From JAGPHI01 sp036641735 (GTDB lineage Bacteria > Bacillota > Clostridia > Oscillospirales > Ruminococcaceae), in contig JAVWEG010000048.1 in the NCBI GenBank assembly GCA_036641735.1, positions 1 through 17,108 of the forward strand: a stretch of DNA of 17,108 nucleotides. Reading direction: 5' to 3'. The notes under the pieces are model-generated. The model had not been told where the DNA came from. It did not search any database and saw only the letters and a program-made list of their open reading frames with translations. The position numbers and the translations under genes were made by a program. This document shows, in pieces, positions 8,198-14,770 of this stretch (positions are counted from its first letter, which is position 1; the number at the start of each line of letters is the position of its first letter).

Positions 8198-8226
8198 TTG
8201 ACTTGCAGGTCTGTTTATGATAATAT
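8198..8226 (+). promoter_or_regulatory. Sigma-A type promoter of the tetR-MATE operon
   Basis: TTGACT (8198-8203), 17 bp spacer, TAATAT (8221-8226). The expected transcript start is near 8233, so the GGTCT-type dyads overlap the spacer and the start site. Confidence 0.7.
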
Positions 8227-8249
8227 TGTAATTACAGACCAGTAGGTCT
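8208..8249. promoter_or_regulatory. Palindromic operator with three GGTCT half-sites, likely bound by the TetR regulator
   Basis: GGTCTGT (8208-8214) is the inverse of ACAGACC (8234-8240). The second half-site also forms a tight palindrome with a third: AGACC-AGTA-GGTCT (8236-8249). The first half-site is in the promoter spacer and the other two cover the transcript start, as expected for TetR-family autorepression. Binding by the adjacent regulator is inferred from position. Confidence 0.7.
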
Positions 8250-8265
8250 ATTTTGGAGGTATTGT

Positions 8266-8850
8266 ATGAAACGAGACGAAAAAAATTTATTAAGTCGGCG
8301 CAAAATTTTGGATAGCGCTTTAAAGGAGTTTGGCACGCAGGGGTATGGGCTTAGTTCCATTAACAACATCTGTACGGTGGGGGACATTTCAAAGGGAATT
8401 CTTTATCACTATTTTAAAGATAAAGATGAGCTGTACCTTGTTTGCATAAAAGAGCTTTTTGACAGCTTGACTGGGCATTTACAAAACGAGCTTTCCGATG
8501 TTAGCGGCACAAAAGAGAACAGATTGGAACGATATTTCGATGCAAGGCTTAGCTTTTTTAGTGAAAATCCGTTGTGTCATAAGCTTTTCTGTGATGTGAT
8601 TGTCNNNNNNNNNNNNGATGCGCTGAATATTTCGGTGCTTACTGAGTTTTTACAATCGGCAAAGCTTCGCTCCGACGTTACTATTCAAAGTGCAGTGGAT
8701 ACCTTTCGGCTTTATCAGGATTTTGCGAATGTACGGTATCAAATGGAGCCTACTGAAGCGCTCAATCTTGAAGAACACGAGAAAATATGTAAACGCTCTC
8801 TTAGCATCCTTTTATATGGTGTAATAGAAAGAGACGGTGACGAAAAATGA
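8266..8850 (+). CDS. TetR/AcrR-family transcriptional regulator (contains 12-base assembly gap)
   Basis: This is a 194-codon regulator with an N-terminal helix-turn-helix (~10-55: RRKILDSALKEFGTQGY, then SKGILYHYFKDKDELY), the hallmark of TetR repressors. The remaining ~140 residues are the ligand-binding/dimer domain. Twelve N bases at 8605-8616 hide four residues after CDVIV and keep the frame open, so the protein is probably intact, but the exact gap length is not assured. GGAGGT lies 5 bases before the ATG. Its stop overlaps the MATE start (ATGA), showing translational coupling. It most likely represses the operon in the absence of an exported compound. Base composition of this operon looks richer in G+C than the neighbouring kinase and Spo0A-like genes, which hints at separate origin. 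Confidence 0.88.
   Translation: MKRDEKNLLSRRKILDSALKEFGTQGYGLSSINNICTVGDISKGILYHYFKDKDELYLVCIKELFDSLTGHLQNELSDVSGTKENRLERYFDARLSFFSENPLCHKLFCDVIVXXXXDALNISVLTEFLQSAKLRSDVTIQSAVDTFRLYQDFANVRYQMEPTEALNLEEHEKICKRSLSILLYGVIERDGDEK
8605..8616. other. Run of 12 undetermined bases (assembly gap)
   Basis: Twelve consecutive N within the regulator gene. The frame is maintained on both sides, but the true length is unknown. Confidence 0.95.
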
Positions 8851-10223
8851 GCAAAGATAAAAGCATTGAAAAAGAATCACTTCTGGCAGATGTAAAGCCT
8901 TCAAAAGCAATTATAAAATTAGCAATTCCCGCAACAATTGCGCTTTTGGCGAAAGCAATTTACAACATCGTAGACACAGCTTACATTGGACTTTTAGATA
9001 GCGAAACCGCACTGGCGGCAGTGGGTGTCACTTTGCCGTTGCTTCTGATTTTTGTATCTATTGAGAATATTTTTGCCGCAGGAGCGGCAGTATTGGCAGG
9101 GCGGCAGCTTGGCGCAGACGATAAAAACGGCGCTAACAGGACTATATCCACCATTGTTGCGGCATCTACCCTCATTGGCGCACTTTTATGTGTAGGCGGT
9201 ATTATTTTTATGGAGCCGTTGCTACGCACATTCGGCGCTTCTGAAACAGTTATGCCACTCGCCAAAGATTATGCTTTTTGGATGTTCATTGCAGCCCTTG
9301 CCAATCTCCCTGCGCAAAGCCTTAACTGTGCAGCCAGAGCGGAATCATCGGTTAAAATTTCCACCGTTGCCGTCATTGTAGGCGCTGCTCTCAACGTTAT
9401 TCTAGATCCGATTTTTATGTTTGAATGGGGCTTTAATATGGGTGTGGAGGGTGCATCGCTTGCGACAACAGTTTCGCAGCTTGTCACCTTTGCAATTTTA
9501 GTATGGTTCTACCTGAGCGGAAAATCCATTATCAAGGTAGGCATTGAATATATTAAACCCACAGTTAAACTGTTTAAAGATGTAATTCTCATCGGCATCC
9601 CAACGGCAGTTATTCAAATTTGTCTTGCAGTCGCGACCTCGCTTACCAATATAGCTGCCGCAACACTGCCCGACAGTGACCTAATTATTGCCGCTTATGG
9701 TGTGGTACAGCGGCTGATTTTGATTGGCTGCTACGTCATTATGGGCTTTATGCAAGGGTATCAGCCTGTAGCGTCATATGCTTTCGGTGCAAAAAATGAA
9801 ACTCGTTTTCACGATTCAGCACGTTTTTCACTAAAATCCACATTGCTTTTGTCGGTTATTGTGTCCGTTGTTTACATTCTGCTTTCGCAGCCACTTATTA
9901 TGCTGTTTAACCGCAATCCTGCTGTGGTAGAATACGGCTCACGTTTGCTCATTTCACAGGTAGCTCTTTATCCTGCATTTGGACTATGCTATATGATGAC
10001 AATTACTTTCCAAACTATTGGTGCATCTAAATTTGGGCTGTTTCTTTCCACAATCCGTCAGGGCATTTTTTATATTCCATTTATCATTTTACTTCCACGC
10101 ATTTTAGGCATAAACGGCATCTATTTTTCGCAGCCAATTGCGGATGTACTTACGATTATTGTATGCTTGCTTTCCTACAAATCTATGAAACGGATTGCTA
10201 CCCAGAATATGAACGGCGCATAG
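8847..10223 (+). CDS. MATE family multidrug efflux transporter
   Basis: This is a 458-residue integral membrane protein with about twelve hydrophobic segments in two homologous halves, matching the usual MATE length (~450). Family features include the opening helix region with KAIYNIVDTAYIG (~35-47), the LNVILDPIFMF motif after the sixth helix (~181-191), and ATTVSQ. MATE proteins export cationic drugs, dyes and toxins using Na+ or H+ gradients. The ATG overlaps the upstream TetR stop by 4 bp, so expression is coupled to the regulator. The substrate cannot be told from sequence. The second half has the equivalent motif FMQGYQPVASYAFGA typical of clostridial and MepA-like members. Confidence 0.92.
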   Translation: MSKDKSIEKESLLADVKPSKAIIKLAIPATIALLAKAIYNIVDTAYIGLLDSETALAAVGVTLPLLLIFVSIENIFAAGAAVLAGRQLGADDKNGANRTISTIVAASTLIGALLCVGGIIFMEPLLRTFGASETVMPLAKDYAFWMFIAALANLPAQSLNCAARAESSVKISTVAVIVGAALNVILDPIFMFEWGFNMGVEGASLATTVSQLVTFAILVWFYLSGKSIIKVGIEYIKPTVKLFKDVILIGIPTAVIQICLAVATSLTNIAAATLPDSDLIIAAYGVVQRLILIGCYVIMGFMQGYQPVASYAFGAKNETRFHDSARFSLKSTLLLSVIVSVVYILLSQPLIMLFNRNPAVVEYGSRLLISQVALYPAFGLCYMMTITFQTIGASKFGLFLSTIRQGIFYIPFIILLPRILGINGIYFSQPIADVLTIIVCLLSYKSMKRIATQNMNGA

Positions 10224-10239
10224 CCGTGGAGGTGCATCT

Positions 10240-10833
10240 ATGAGACACAGTATTATTACCATCAGCCGCCAATACGGAAGCGGCGGCAGATTGATTGGAG
10301 CAAATCTGGCAAAGCAACTTCATATTCCATTTTATGATAAAGAGCTGATTACTTTAGCTGCAAAGAGCAGCTCTATTCAAGCAAGATTTTTTGAAAATGC
10401 TGAAGCAAAGGGGAGAGAAGGCTTTGTTTATCCGTTCAATCCGGGTGTACCATTTGCTCTTCCGCTGAATGACAAGGTGTTTTTAGCACAGTTCGCTGTA
10501 ATACGAGAAATAGCAGCACAAGGTCCCTGCGTTATTGTAGGACGATGTGCAGACGATGTATTGAAGGACAGGGATGATTTGCTGAAGGTATTTATCTTTG
10601 CCGATATGGAGGTTAGAAAAAAACGTGCTATATCGGAATACGGTGATGAACCTGAAAAAATTGAGCAGAAGATTACCTCTCTTGATAAAAAACGAGCAAA
10701 TTACTATCATCACTATACACAAGAAAAATGGGGTGAAGCCAAAAACTATCATATCTGCATAGATAGCGGAGACATAGGGCTTGACGGTGCAATAAAGGCT
10801 ATTCAGGCTGCCTATCTGTCGGAGAAAGATTAA
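10240..10833 (+). CDS. Cytidylate kinase-like family protein
   Basis: This 197-residue P-loop protein starts with ITISRQYGSGGRLIGANLAKQL (a GSGGR loop in place of GKS/T) and YDKELI (~33-38), which mark the cytidylate-kinase-like family (Cytidylate_kin2) rather than true Cmk. CVIVGRCADDVL (~89-100) and the arginine-rich lid MEVRKKRAISEYG (~115-127) follow. GGAGGTG precedes the ATG, which lies 16 bp after the MATE stop, and a strong terminator follows, so this is the last gene of the tetR-MATE operon. Its role there is unknown. Phosphorylating a nucleotide or an exported compound is possible, but nothing in the sequence shows it. Confidence 0.85.
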   Translation: MRHSIITISRQYGSGGRLIGANLAKQLHIPFYDKELITLAAKSSSIQARFFENAEAKGREGFVYPFNPGVPFALPLNDKVFLAQFAVIREIAAQGPCVIVGRCADDVLKDRDDLLKVFIFADMEVRKKRAISEYGDEPEKIEQKITSLDKKRANYYHHYTQEKWGEAKNYHICIDSGDIGLDGAIKAIQAAYLSEKD

Positions 10834-10886
10834 TGGAAAACATTGTTGCATAATAGCTTTTTGTTCTATTTACGTACTTGAAACTG

Positions 10887-10930
10887 TCCGCACATTGCTT
10901 GCACAAAAGCGATGTGCGGATTTTGATTTT
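10887..10930 (+). terminator. Intrinsic terminator of the tetR-MATE operon
   Basis: A 12-bp stem (TCCGCACATTGC 10887-10898 with GCGATGTGCGGA 10909-10920, one G-U pair) has a 10-nt loop and is followed by TTTTGATTTT. This is a strong rho-independent terminator 53 bases after the last stop codon. Confidence 0.9.
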
Positions 10931-11007
10931 CATAATATTTGTAATTAATCGTTTGTAGATTGAAACCTGTGTGCAAATTTGTTTCTGACGGATGTAAGTG
11001 CAAAAGA

Positions 11008-11052
11008 AAGAACGCTAATCTCGATAAAAATTCTATCGAAATTAGCGTTCTT
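11008..11052 (-). terminator. Intrinsic terminator of the tRNA-Ala gene
   Basis: A long inverted repeat pairs 11008-11026 with 11034-11052: arms of 12 and 6 bp around a single C/A mismatch, with a 7-nt loop. On the minus strand it begins 3 bases after the tRNA CCA end and is followed by TCTTTTGC. The stem is longer than needed for a terminator. Confidence 0.8.
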
Positions 11053-11055
11053 ATG

Positions 11056-11131
11056 TGGTGGAGACGGAGAGGATCGAACTCTTGACCTTACGGATGCGAA
11101 CCGTACGCTCTCCCAGCTGAGCTACGCCCCC
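11056..11131 (-). tRNA. tRNA-Ala (anticodon CGC), CCA encoded
   Basis: The minus strand folds as a complete 76-nt cloverleaf. The acceptor is GGGGGCG with CGTCTCC, including the G3-U70 pair that identifies alanine tRNAs. The D arm is GCTC/GAGC. The anticodon stem TACGG/CCGTA carries loop TTCGCAT, so the anticodon is CGC and reads GCG. The T loop is TTCGATC, with A73 and an encoded CCA. The only oddity is an A49-C65 mismatch at the base of the T stem. It is transcribed from its own promoter, opposite to both neighbouring operons. Confidence 0.95.
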
Positions 11132-11153
11132 AAATATTAATCACTGCTTTAAT

Positions 11154-11182
11154 AATTTAAAGCATTTTAGTATAAATGTCAA
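11154..11182 (-). promoter_or_regulatory. Promoter of tRNA-Ala
   Basis: The minus strand has a perfect TTGACA (11182-11177), a 17-bp spacer and TAAATT (11159-11154). That predicts a start about 16 bases before the mature 5' end. A TGCTTTAA/TTAAAGCA dyad (11145-11164) overlaps the -10 region. Confidence 0.7.
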
Positions 11183-11430
11183 GCTAATTTTTATATTTAA
11201 TATTTTTTTTCATCTAATTTCCAAATGTTTACAATTTTATCAGATAAAACTTTTAACGTTATTTTTATGCAATATATATATTGAAAATTAAATATTTGGC
11301 AATATAAGAGAATTTATTGTTTGATTTTATAAAATATTTGTACAATTAAGATAAGAATATTACTCTTTTTTGTTTTTCCTATTTATTAAAACATAATTGT
11401 CGGAAAAGCTCGAAAAATTTCTATTGCGCT

Positions 11431-11458
11431 TTGTATGTTAAATCTTGTAAACTAAAAT
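11431..11458 (+). promoter_or_regulatory. Candidate promoter of the small protein-Spo0A-like-kinase operon
   Basis: TTGTAT (11431-11436), 16 bp, TAAAAT (11453-11458). The -35 is poor, and the TTTGCCA/TGGCAAA dyad (11458-11479) begins at the last base of the -10. Confidence 0.35.
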
Positions 11459-11503
11459 TTGCCAACTAACAATGGCAAAAAATAAATGCGGAGGAAAAGA
11501 ATA

Positions 11504-11785
11504 ATGGAAAGCGAAACAATACTTGTAAAAAAATACAGCAATATAGGTGAATTGCAAAAAGAACACAAAACAACATATGCGATAGTGAGGAACGAAAAAG
11601 GCGTGAAATATGGTATATCTGTTGAGGAGAATTATAATGGCTATATTATAAATTCCACAAATAAATACTTAACAGACGATGAGCAAATCGCAAAGCAGAT
11701 AACACTTTATTTGTTTGAAAATGCAGTGAGTGCAAATATGCTTTATGATGTTTTACACGATTGCAAAGTATGCAATGTGGTTTAA
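11504..11785 (+). CDS. Small conserved-looking protein, possibly DUF6514-like
   Basis: This is a 93-residue soluble protein of unknown function. The start ATG at 11504 is chosen because GGAGG lies 8 bases upstream. A GTG-or-ATG-type extension six codons earlier would overlap that ribosome site. The pattern (a beta-rich N-half with GVKYGISVEE, then TDDEQIAKQITLYLFENAVSANMLYDVLHD, an amphipathic C-terminal helix region) resembles small clostridial DUF6514 proteins, from memory only. A CKVC pair of cysteines sits near the end. It lies 34 bp before the Spo0A-like regulator in the same direction, so it probably shares its transcript. No catalytic motif, signal peptide or membrane segment is seen. 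Confidence 0.7.
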   Translation: MESETILVKKYSNIGELQKEHKTTYAIVRNEKGVKYGISVEENYNGYIINSTNKYLTDDEQIAKQITLYLFENAVSANMLYDVLHDCKVCNVV

Positions 11786-11819
11786 TTAATATTTAAATTT
11801 GAAAACTGGTGAAATCTTA

Positions 11820-12569
11820 ATGGATACAATGAAAAAAATAAGTATATTAATTGCAGATGACAATGTGGATACCTGCTTTATATTAAAAGAATATTTTGAT
11901 ATGCAGGACGATATGTATATTTGTGCAATTGTCGGTAATGGTAATGATGCACTGGCTAAAGCGCAAGAATTAAAACCTGACGTAATGATTTTAGATGTAA
12001 TTATGCCATTAAATGATGGCATATATGTTTTAGAACAGCTACGCATTTCATCTTGTGATGATTTACCTATAATATTATTAACAAGTGCAAGTGAACAAGA
12101 TTTTATCACACGAAATTCAAAAGCGTTTGGTGTTGATTATTTCTTGTTAAAGCCATATTCGCTGGATGTATTACACAAACGAATAAAAATGTTGCTAAAT
12201 GATAAGAAAGGTAATATAATTAAGCCTTATAGAAATAATGATATTTACAGATTTATTATAGAATTAGGTGTGCCTACACATTTATTGGCTTATAAATATA
12301 TGTCTAGAGCTTTAGAAATCTTGCTTAGCCAAACAACAGCTTGTGCTATAGGCAAAAATGTTTATGCTGTAATAGCAAAAGAAAATGGTACTACGGAAAA
12401 TTGCGTGGAACGAGCCATCAGACAATGCGTTTTGCGCATTACAGAAATAAGTACAGACACATTTAAAGCTGTAGTCGGATTTAACGGAGAATTTAAAGTT
12501 AAATCGCTTACTAGCAGCCAGTTATTAAAACAAGCTGCGGAATATATAAAGCTGCAAGATATCCTATAA
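11820..12569 (+). CDS. Spo0A-like response regulator (divergent)
   Basis: This 249-residue regulator has a receiver domain (~1-125: acidic pair D13/D14, phospho-acceptor D59 in MILDVIMP, T88, K111) and a Spo0A-type C-terminal DNA-binding domain (~140-249). The latter keeps IIELGVPTHLLAYKYM, YAVIAKENGTTENCVERAIRQ and the closing SSQLLKQAAEYIKLQ helix. Spo0A is the master switch for sporulation. The E-R-A-I-R helix that contacts the 0A box is kept, but flanking residues and the next loop (usual WSRGN) differ. The canonical clostridial spo0A normally follows spoIVB, which is not the case here, so this is probably a paralog; it could be the only copy. ATG at 11820 was chosen because GGTGA lies 7 bases before it; a TTG at 11799 has no ribosome site. 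A histidine kinase follows 14 bp later. Confidence 0.85.
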   Translation: MDTMKKISILIADDNVDTCFILKEYFDMQDDMYICAIVGNGNDALAKAQELKPDVMILDVIMPLNDGIYVLEQLRISSCDDLPIILLTSASEQDFITRNSKAFGVDYFLLKPYSLDVLHKRIKMLLNDKKGNIIKPYRNNDIYRFIIELGVPTHLLAYKYMSRALEILLSQTTACAIGKNVYAVIAKENGTTENCVERAIRQCVLRITEISTDTFKAVVGFNGEFKVKSLTSSQLLKQAAEYIKLQDIL

Positions 12570-12583
12570 TATGGAGGTCACAT

Positions 12584-13954
12584 TTGTATAAAAAAGCGAA
12601 TGAGCTAAATGCAGAACAAATATGCGTTAACGAAATTGAAGAATACATTAATAATAGCAAAGCAAAAAATAATTTTGGCACGCTGATGAAAGCATTACAA
12701 ATAGGTGCAAAAAATAATTTGCAGGCATCGTTTGTATGGGTTATTGTAAGTGATAAAGAACGTGCGTATTTTTACACACAAGACAATTTAGTGGAAATAC
12801 ATAATGAAACAATTAAGACTTTTTGTGAAAATATTCGCGAAAGGTCTATTTGCTTTAAAGGTAATGATTTAAAGCAAATACTTCGCGGCATAGATTGTAT
12901 TACAGATGAAATAAGTGATATTAAAATAATTAAAATCGATAATTCTTGTGAGCCTGTAATTGGTTTGATTTTTGGCTATTTGAAAAACAAAATAAGCATT
13001 GATGAGGATAATAATATATTAATTGATTATTTAACTCCAAAAATACAAATAGAAGTGCTAAAGCATAAGCTTGAAGTGCAAAGCGAAATGTTAGAAAGCA
13101 ACGATTTAAAAATAATTGAGCTGGAAAATAAAATATCACAAGCAAATAAATATATTGAATATTATACGACGCTGTCGCACGAATTTAAAACACCTATAAA
13201 CGTGATACTAACGTCCACCGAGCTTTTGAGCTTAAAGCTAAAAAAGAATGAAAATGCACTTTACGCTGAAAATTATAAGAGGGAATGTGATATAATTACA
13301 ACAAACGCATATCGTTCTTTACGTTTAGCTTGTAATTTACTGGACTCAGCAGCATTGGCAAGCAATAAATTAAGACCAATGCTGCATTATGGCAATATCG
13401 AAAATACTGTCAAAGCAACAATGAAGACGTTAACGAGCATCGTAGAAGCAAAAAATATTAAATTAGAGTTTACAATGCTTTCGGAAAATACAATCAATAT
13501 TCTTTTCGATAAAGAAAAGGTAGAGAGAATTCTATTGAATTTATTGTCAAATGCAATTAAAAGTGTAGAGCTTGTTCATAAAGAAAACGGCATAGTAAAA
13601 GTGTACATAAGCGAAAATCAAACTGATATCATTATCACTGTAACAGATAATGGAATCGGATTAGCAGAGAATGAATTTGACAAAATATTTAATAAGTTTT
13701 ATAGGGTGAGCAATTCTTCTGCTTTTGTTACCACAGGTACGGGGCTGGGACTGTCTATATCCAAAGAAATAGCAAATCTTATGGGTGGAAATATTATTGT
13801 AAAAAACAATGAGGATTTCGGGTGCAGCTTTACATTTACGATGCCGAAAAATCCACAAGATTTAAATGCAGCCGAGATACTTTGCTCGAGCGAGAAAAAT
13901 TATAACAATGTGGCATTGAGCGAATGGTCAAAAATGGAGAAAAGTATTTTGTGA
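12584..13954 (+). CDS. Cytoplasmic sensor histidine kinase
   Basis: This 456-residue kinase has no membrane segment. An N-terminal sensor-like region (~25-155, GAF/PAS-sized, no confident family) is followed by a charged coiled coil (~158-192), then HisKA with SHEFKTP (phospho-accepting H199), and HATPase_c with the N-box NLLSNAIK (~319-326), G1 DNGIGL (355-360), F-box IFNKFYR and G2 GTGLGLSI (385-392). The catalytic set looks complete. The start is TTG with GGAGGT 5 bases upstream. It lies 14 bp after the Spo0A-like gene, so the pair probably forms a dedicated phosphotransfer system; in known spore formers Spo0A kinases are usually encoded elsewhere. A ~37-residue tail after the kinase core is unrecognised. 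The input signal is unknown and would be intracellular. Confidence 0.9.
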   Translation: MYKKANELNAEQICVNEIEEYINNSKAKNNFGTLMKALQIGAKNNLQASFVWVIVSDKERAYFYTQDNLVEIHNETIKTFCENIRERSICFKGNDLKQILRGIDCITDEISDIKIIKIDNSCEPVIGLIFGYLKNKISIDEDNNILIDYLTPKIQIEVLKHKLEVQSEMLESNDLKIIELENKISQANKYIEYYTTLSHEFKTPINVILTSTELLSLKLKKNENALYAENYKRECDIITTNAYRSLRLACNLLDSAALASNKLRPMLHYGNIENTVKATMKTLTSIVEAKNIKLEFTMLSENTINILFDKEKVERILLNLLSNAIKSVELVHKENGIVKVYISENQTDIIITVTDNGIGLAENEFDKIFNKFYRVSNSSAFVTTGTGLGLSISKEIANLMGGNIIVKNNEDFGCSFTFTMPKNPQDLNAAEILCSSEKNYNNVALSEWSKMEKSIL

Positions 13955-13974
13955 CGTAATTCTTAATTTACTGT

Positions 13975-14001
13975 AAATAGCTTTACTTTGTATGCTATTT
14001 A
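13975..14001. promoter_or_regulatory. Small dyad in the kinase-pyrH gap
   Basis: AAATAGC (13975-13981) pairs with GCTATTT (13994-14000), extendable by one T-A pair, with a 12-nt loop. It overlaps the candidate pyrH promoter and could be a weak terminator for the kinase operon or an operator. Confidence 0.3.
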
Positions 14002-14010
14002 TTGTAAAAT
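13982..14010 (+). promoter_or_regulatory. Candidate promoter of pyrH
   Basis: TTTACT (13982-13987), 17 bp, TAAAAT (14005-14010), with GGAGGT and the pyrH ATG about 25-33 bases further on. Confidence 0.5.
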
Positions 14011-14042
14011 AGAAAAGACGATTAATGCTTGTGGAGGTATGA

Positions 14043-14750
14043 ATGGATATAAAATACAAGAGAGTACTGCTAAAGCTTAGCGGAGAAGCACTTTCAGGAG
14101 ACAAAGGCTTTGGGCTTTGCGTGGATACAATCAAACGCATATGTGAGGGCATTAAAGAAGCACACAATTTAGGTGCTGAGATAGCCATAGTAGTAGGCGG
14201 AGGTAACTTTTGGCGTGGACGCTCGAGCGGAGAAATGGAGCGTACTCGTGCAGACCAAATAGGTATGCTTGCCACTGTAATGAACGCACTGGCTGTAGCC
14301 GATGCCCTTGAACAACTAGATGTTGAAGTGCGAGTGCAAACGGCAATTGCTATGCAGCAAGTGGCAGAGCCATATATACGCAACCGTGCTATTAGGCACC
14401 TTGAAAAGGGACGTATTGTTATTTTAGCTTGCGGCACAGGCAATCCATTTTTCTCTACAGATACTGCTTCGGCTTTGAGAGCGGCAGAAATTAATGCGGA
14501 TATAATATTCAAAGCGACTATGGTAGACGGTGTATACGATAAAGATCCTAAAAAATATTCCGATGCAATAAAATATGATACTTTAACTTTCAGTACTGTT
14601 TTGCAAGACAAATTAGCGGTAATGGACAGTACCGCAGCTACGATGTGCAGAGATAACAATTTACCGATATTGGTGTTTGATATAATGCACCCCGAAAATA
14701 TTGCAAAAGCTGTGCGTGGCGAAGAGCTTGGTACTTTAGTATCAGAATAA
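14043..14750 (+). CDS. pyrH: UMP kinase
   Basis: This 235-residue cytoplasmic enzyme of the amino-acid-kinase fold phosphorylates UMP to UDP in pyrimidine nucleotide synthesis. Visible motifs are KLSGEAL (11-17), VVGGGNFWRG (50-59), ERTRADQIGM (~66-75), TGNPFFSTDTASALRAAE (~132-149) and KATMVDGVYDKDPK (~157-170). The length is typical for bacterial PyrH. GGAGGT lies 4 bases before the ATG; a second ATG at 14039 is out of frame. It begins the conserved pyrH-frr-uppS-cdsA-dxr series, with 20 bp to the frr start. A promoter candidate lies just upstream, so this is likely the head of the operon. Confidence 0.96.
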   Translation: MDIKYKRVLLKLSGEALSGDKGFGLCVDTIKRICEGIKEAHNLGAEIAIVVGGGNFWRGRSSGEMERTRADQIGMLATVMNALAVADALEQLDVEVRVQTAIAMQQVAEPYIRNRAIRHLEKGRIVILACGTGNPFFSTDTASALRAAEINADIIFKATMVDGVYDKDPKKYSDAIKYDTLTFSTVLQDKLAVMDSTAATMCRDNNLPILVFDIMHPENIAKAVRGEELGTLVSE

Positions 14751-14755
14751 GATAA

Positions 14756-14761
14756 AAGGAG
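14756..14761 (+). promoter_or_regulatory. Ribosome binding site that fixes the frr start
   Basis: AAGGAG directly abuts an ATG at 14762, which is too close to use. It lies 9 bases before the ATG at 14771, the preferred start. Confidence 0.8.
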
Positions 14762-14770
14762 ATGGCTAAA

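Larger units (their letters stand above)
11132..11503. other. Intergenic region between tRNA-Ala and the Spo0A-like operon
   Basis: These 372 bases are very AT-rich. The left end has the minus-strand tRNA promoter. Toward the right there is a possible sigma-A promoter (TTGTAT 11431-11436, 16 bp, TAAAAT 11453-11458) and a TTTGCCA/TGGCAAA hairpin (11458-11479) just before the ribosome site of the next gene. TTGTCGGA (11397-11404) resembles a Spo0A box with one mismatch. I see no gene or known riboswitch in the middle. Confidence 0.45.

Noticed and set aside
11056..11131. tRNA-Ala as an integration site for a mobile element
   Set aside because: No integrase or excisionase gene is in the window, and I found no second copy of the tRNA 3' end as a direct repeat.
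11132..11503. A riboswitch or small RNA upstream of the Spo0A-like operon
   Set aside because: Apart from a 7-bp hairpin and promoter-like motifs I see no recognisable aptamer or stable multi-stem structure.
14762..14770. Upstream ATG as the frr start
   Set aside because: It touches the AAGGAG ribosome site directly; the ATG at 14771 has proper spacing and gives the standard protein length.
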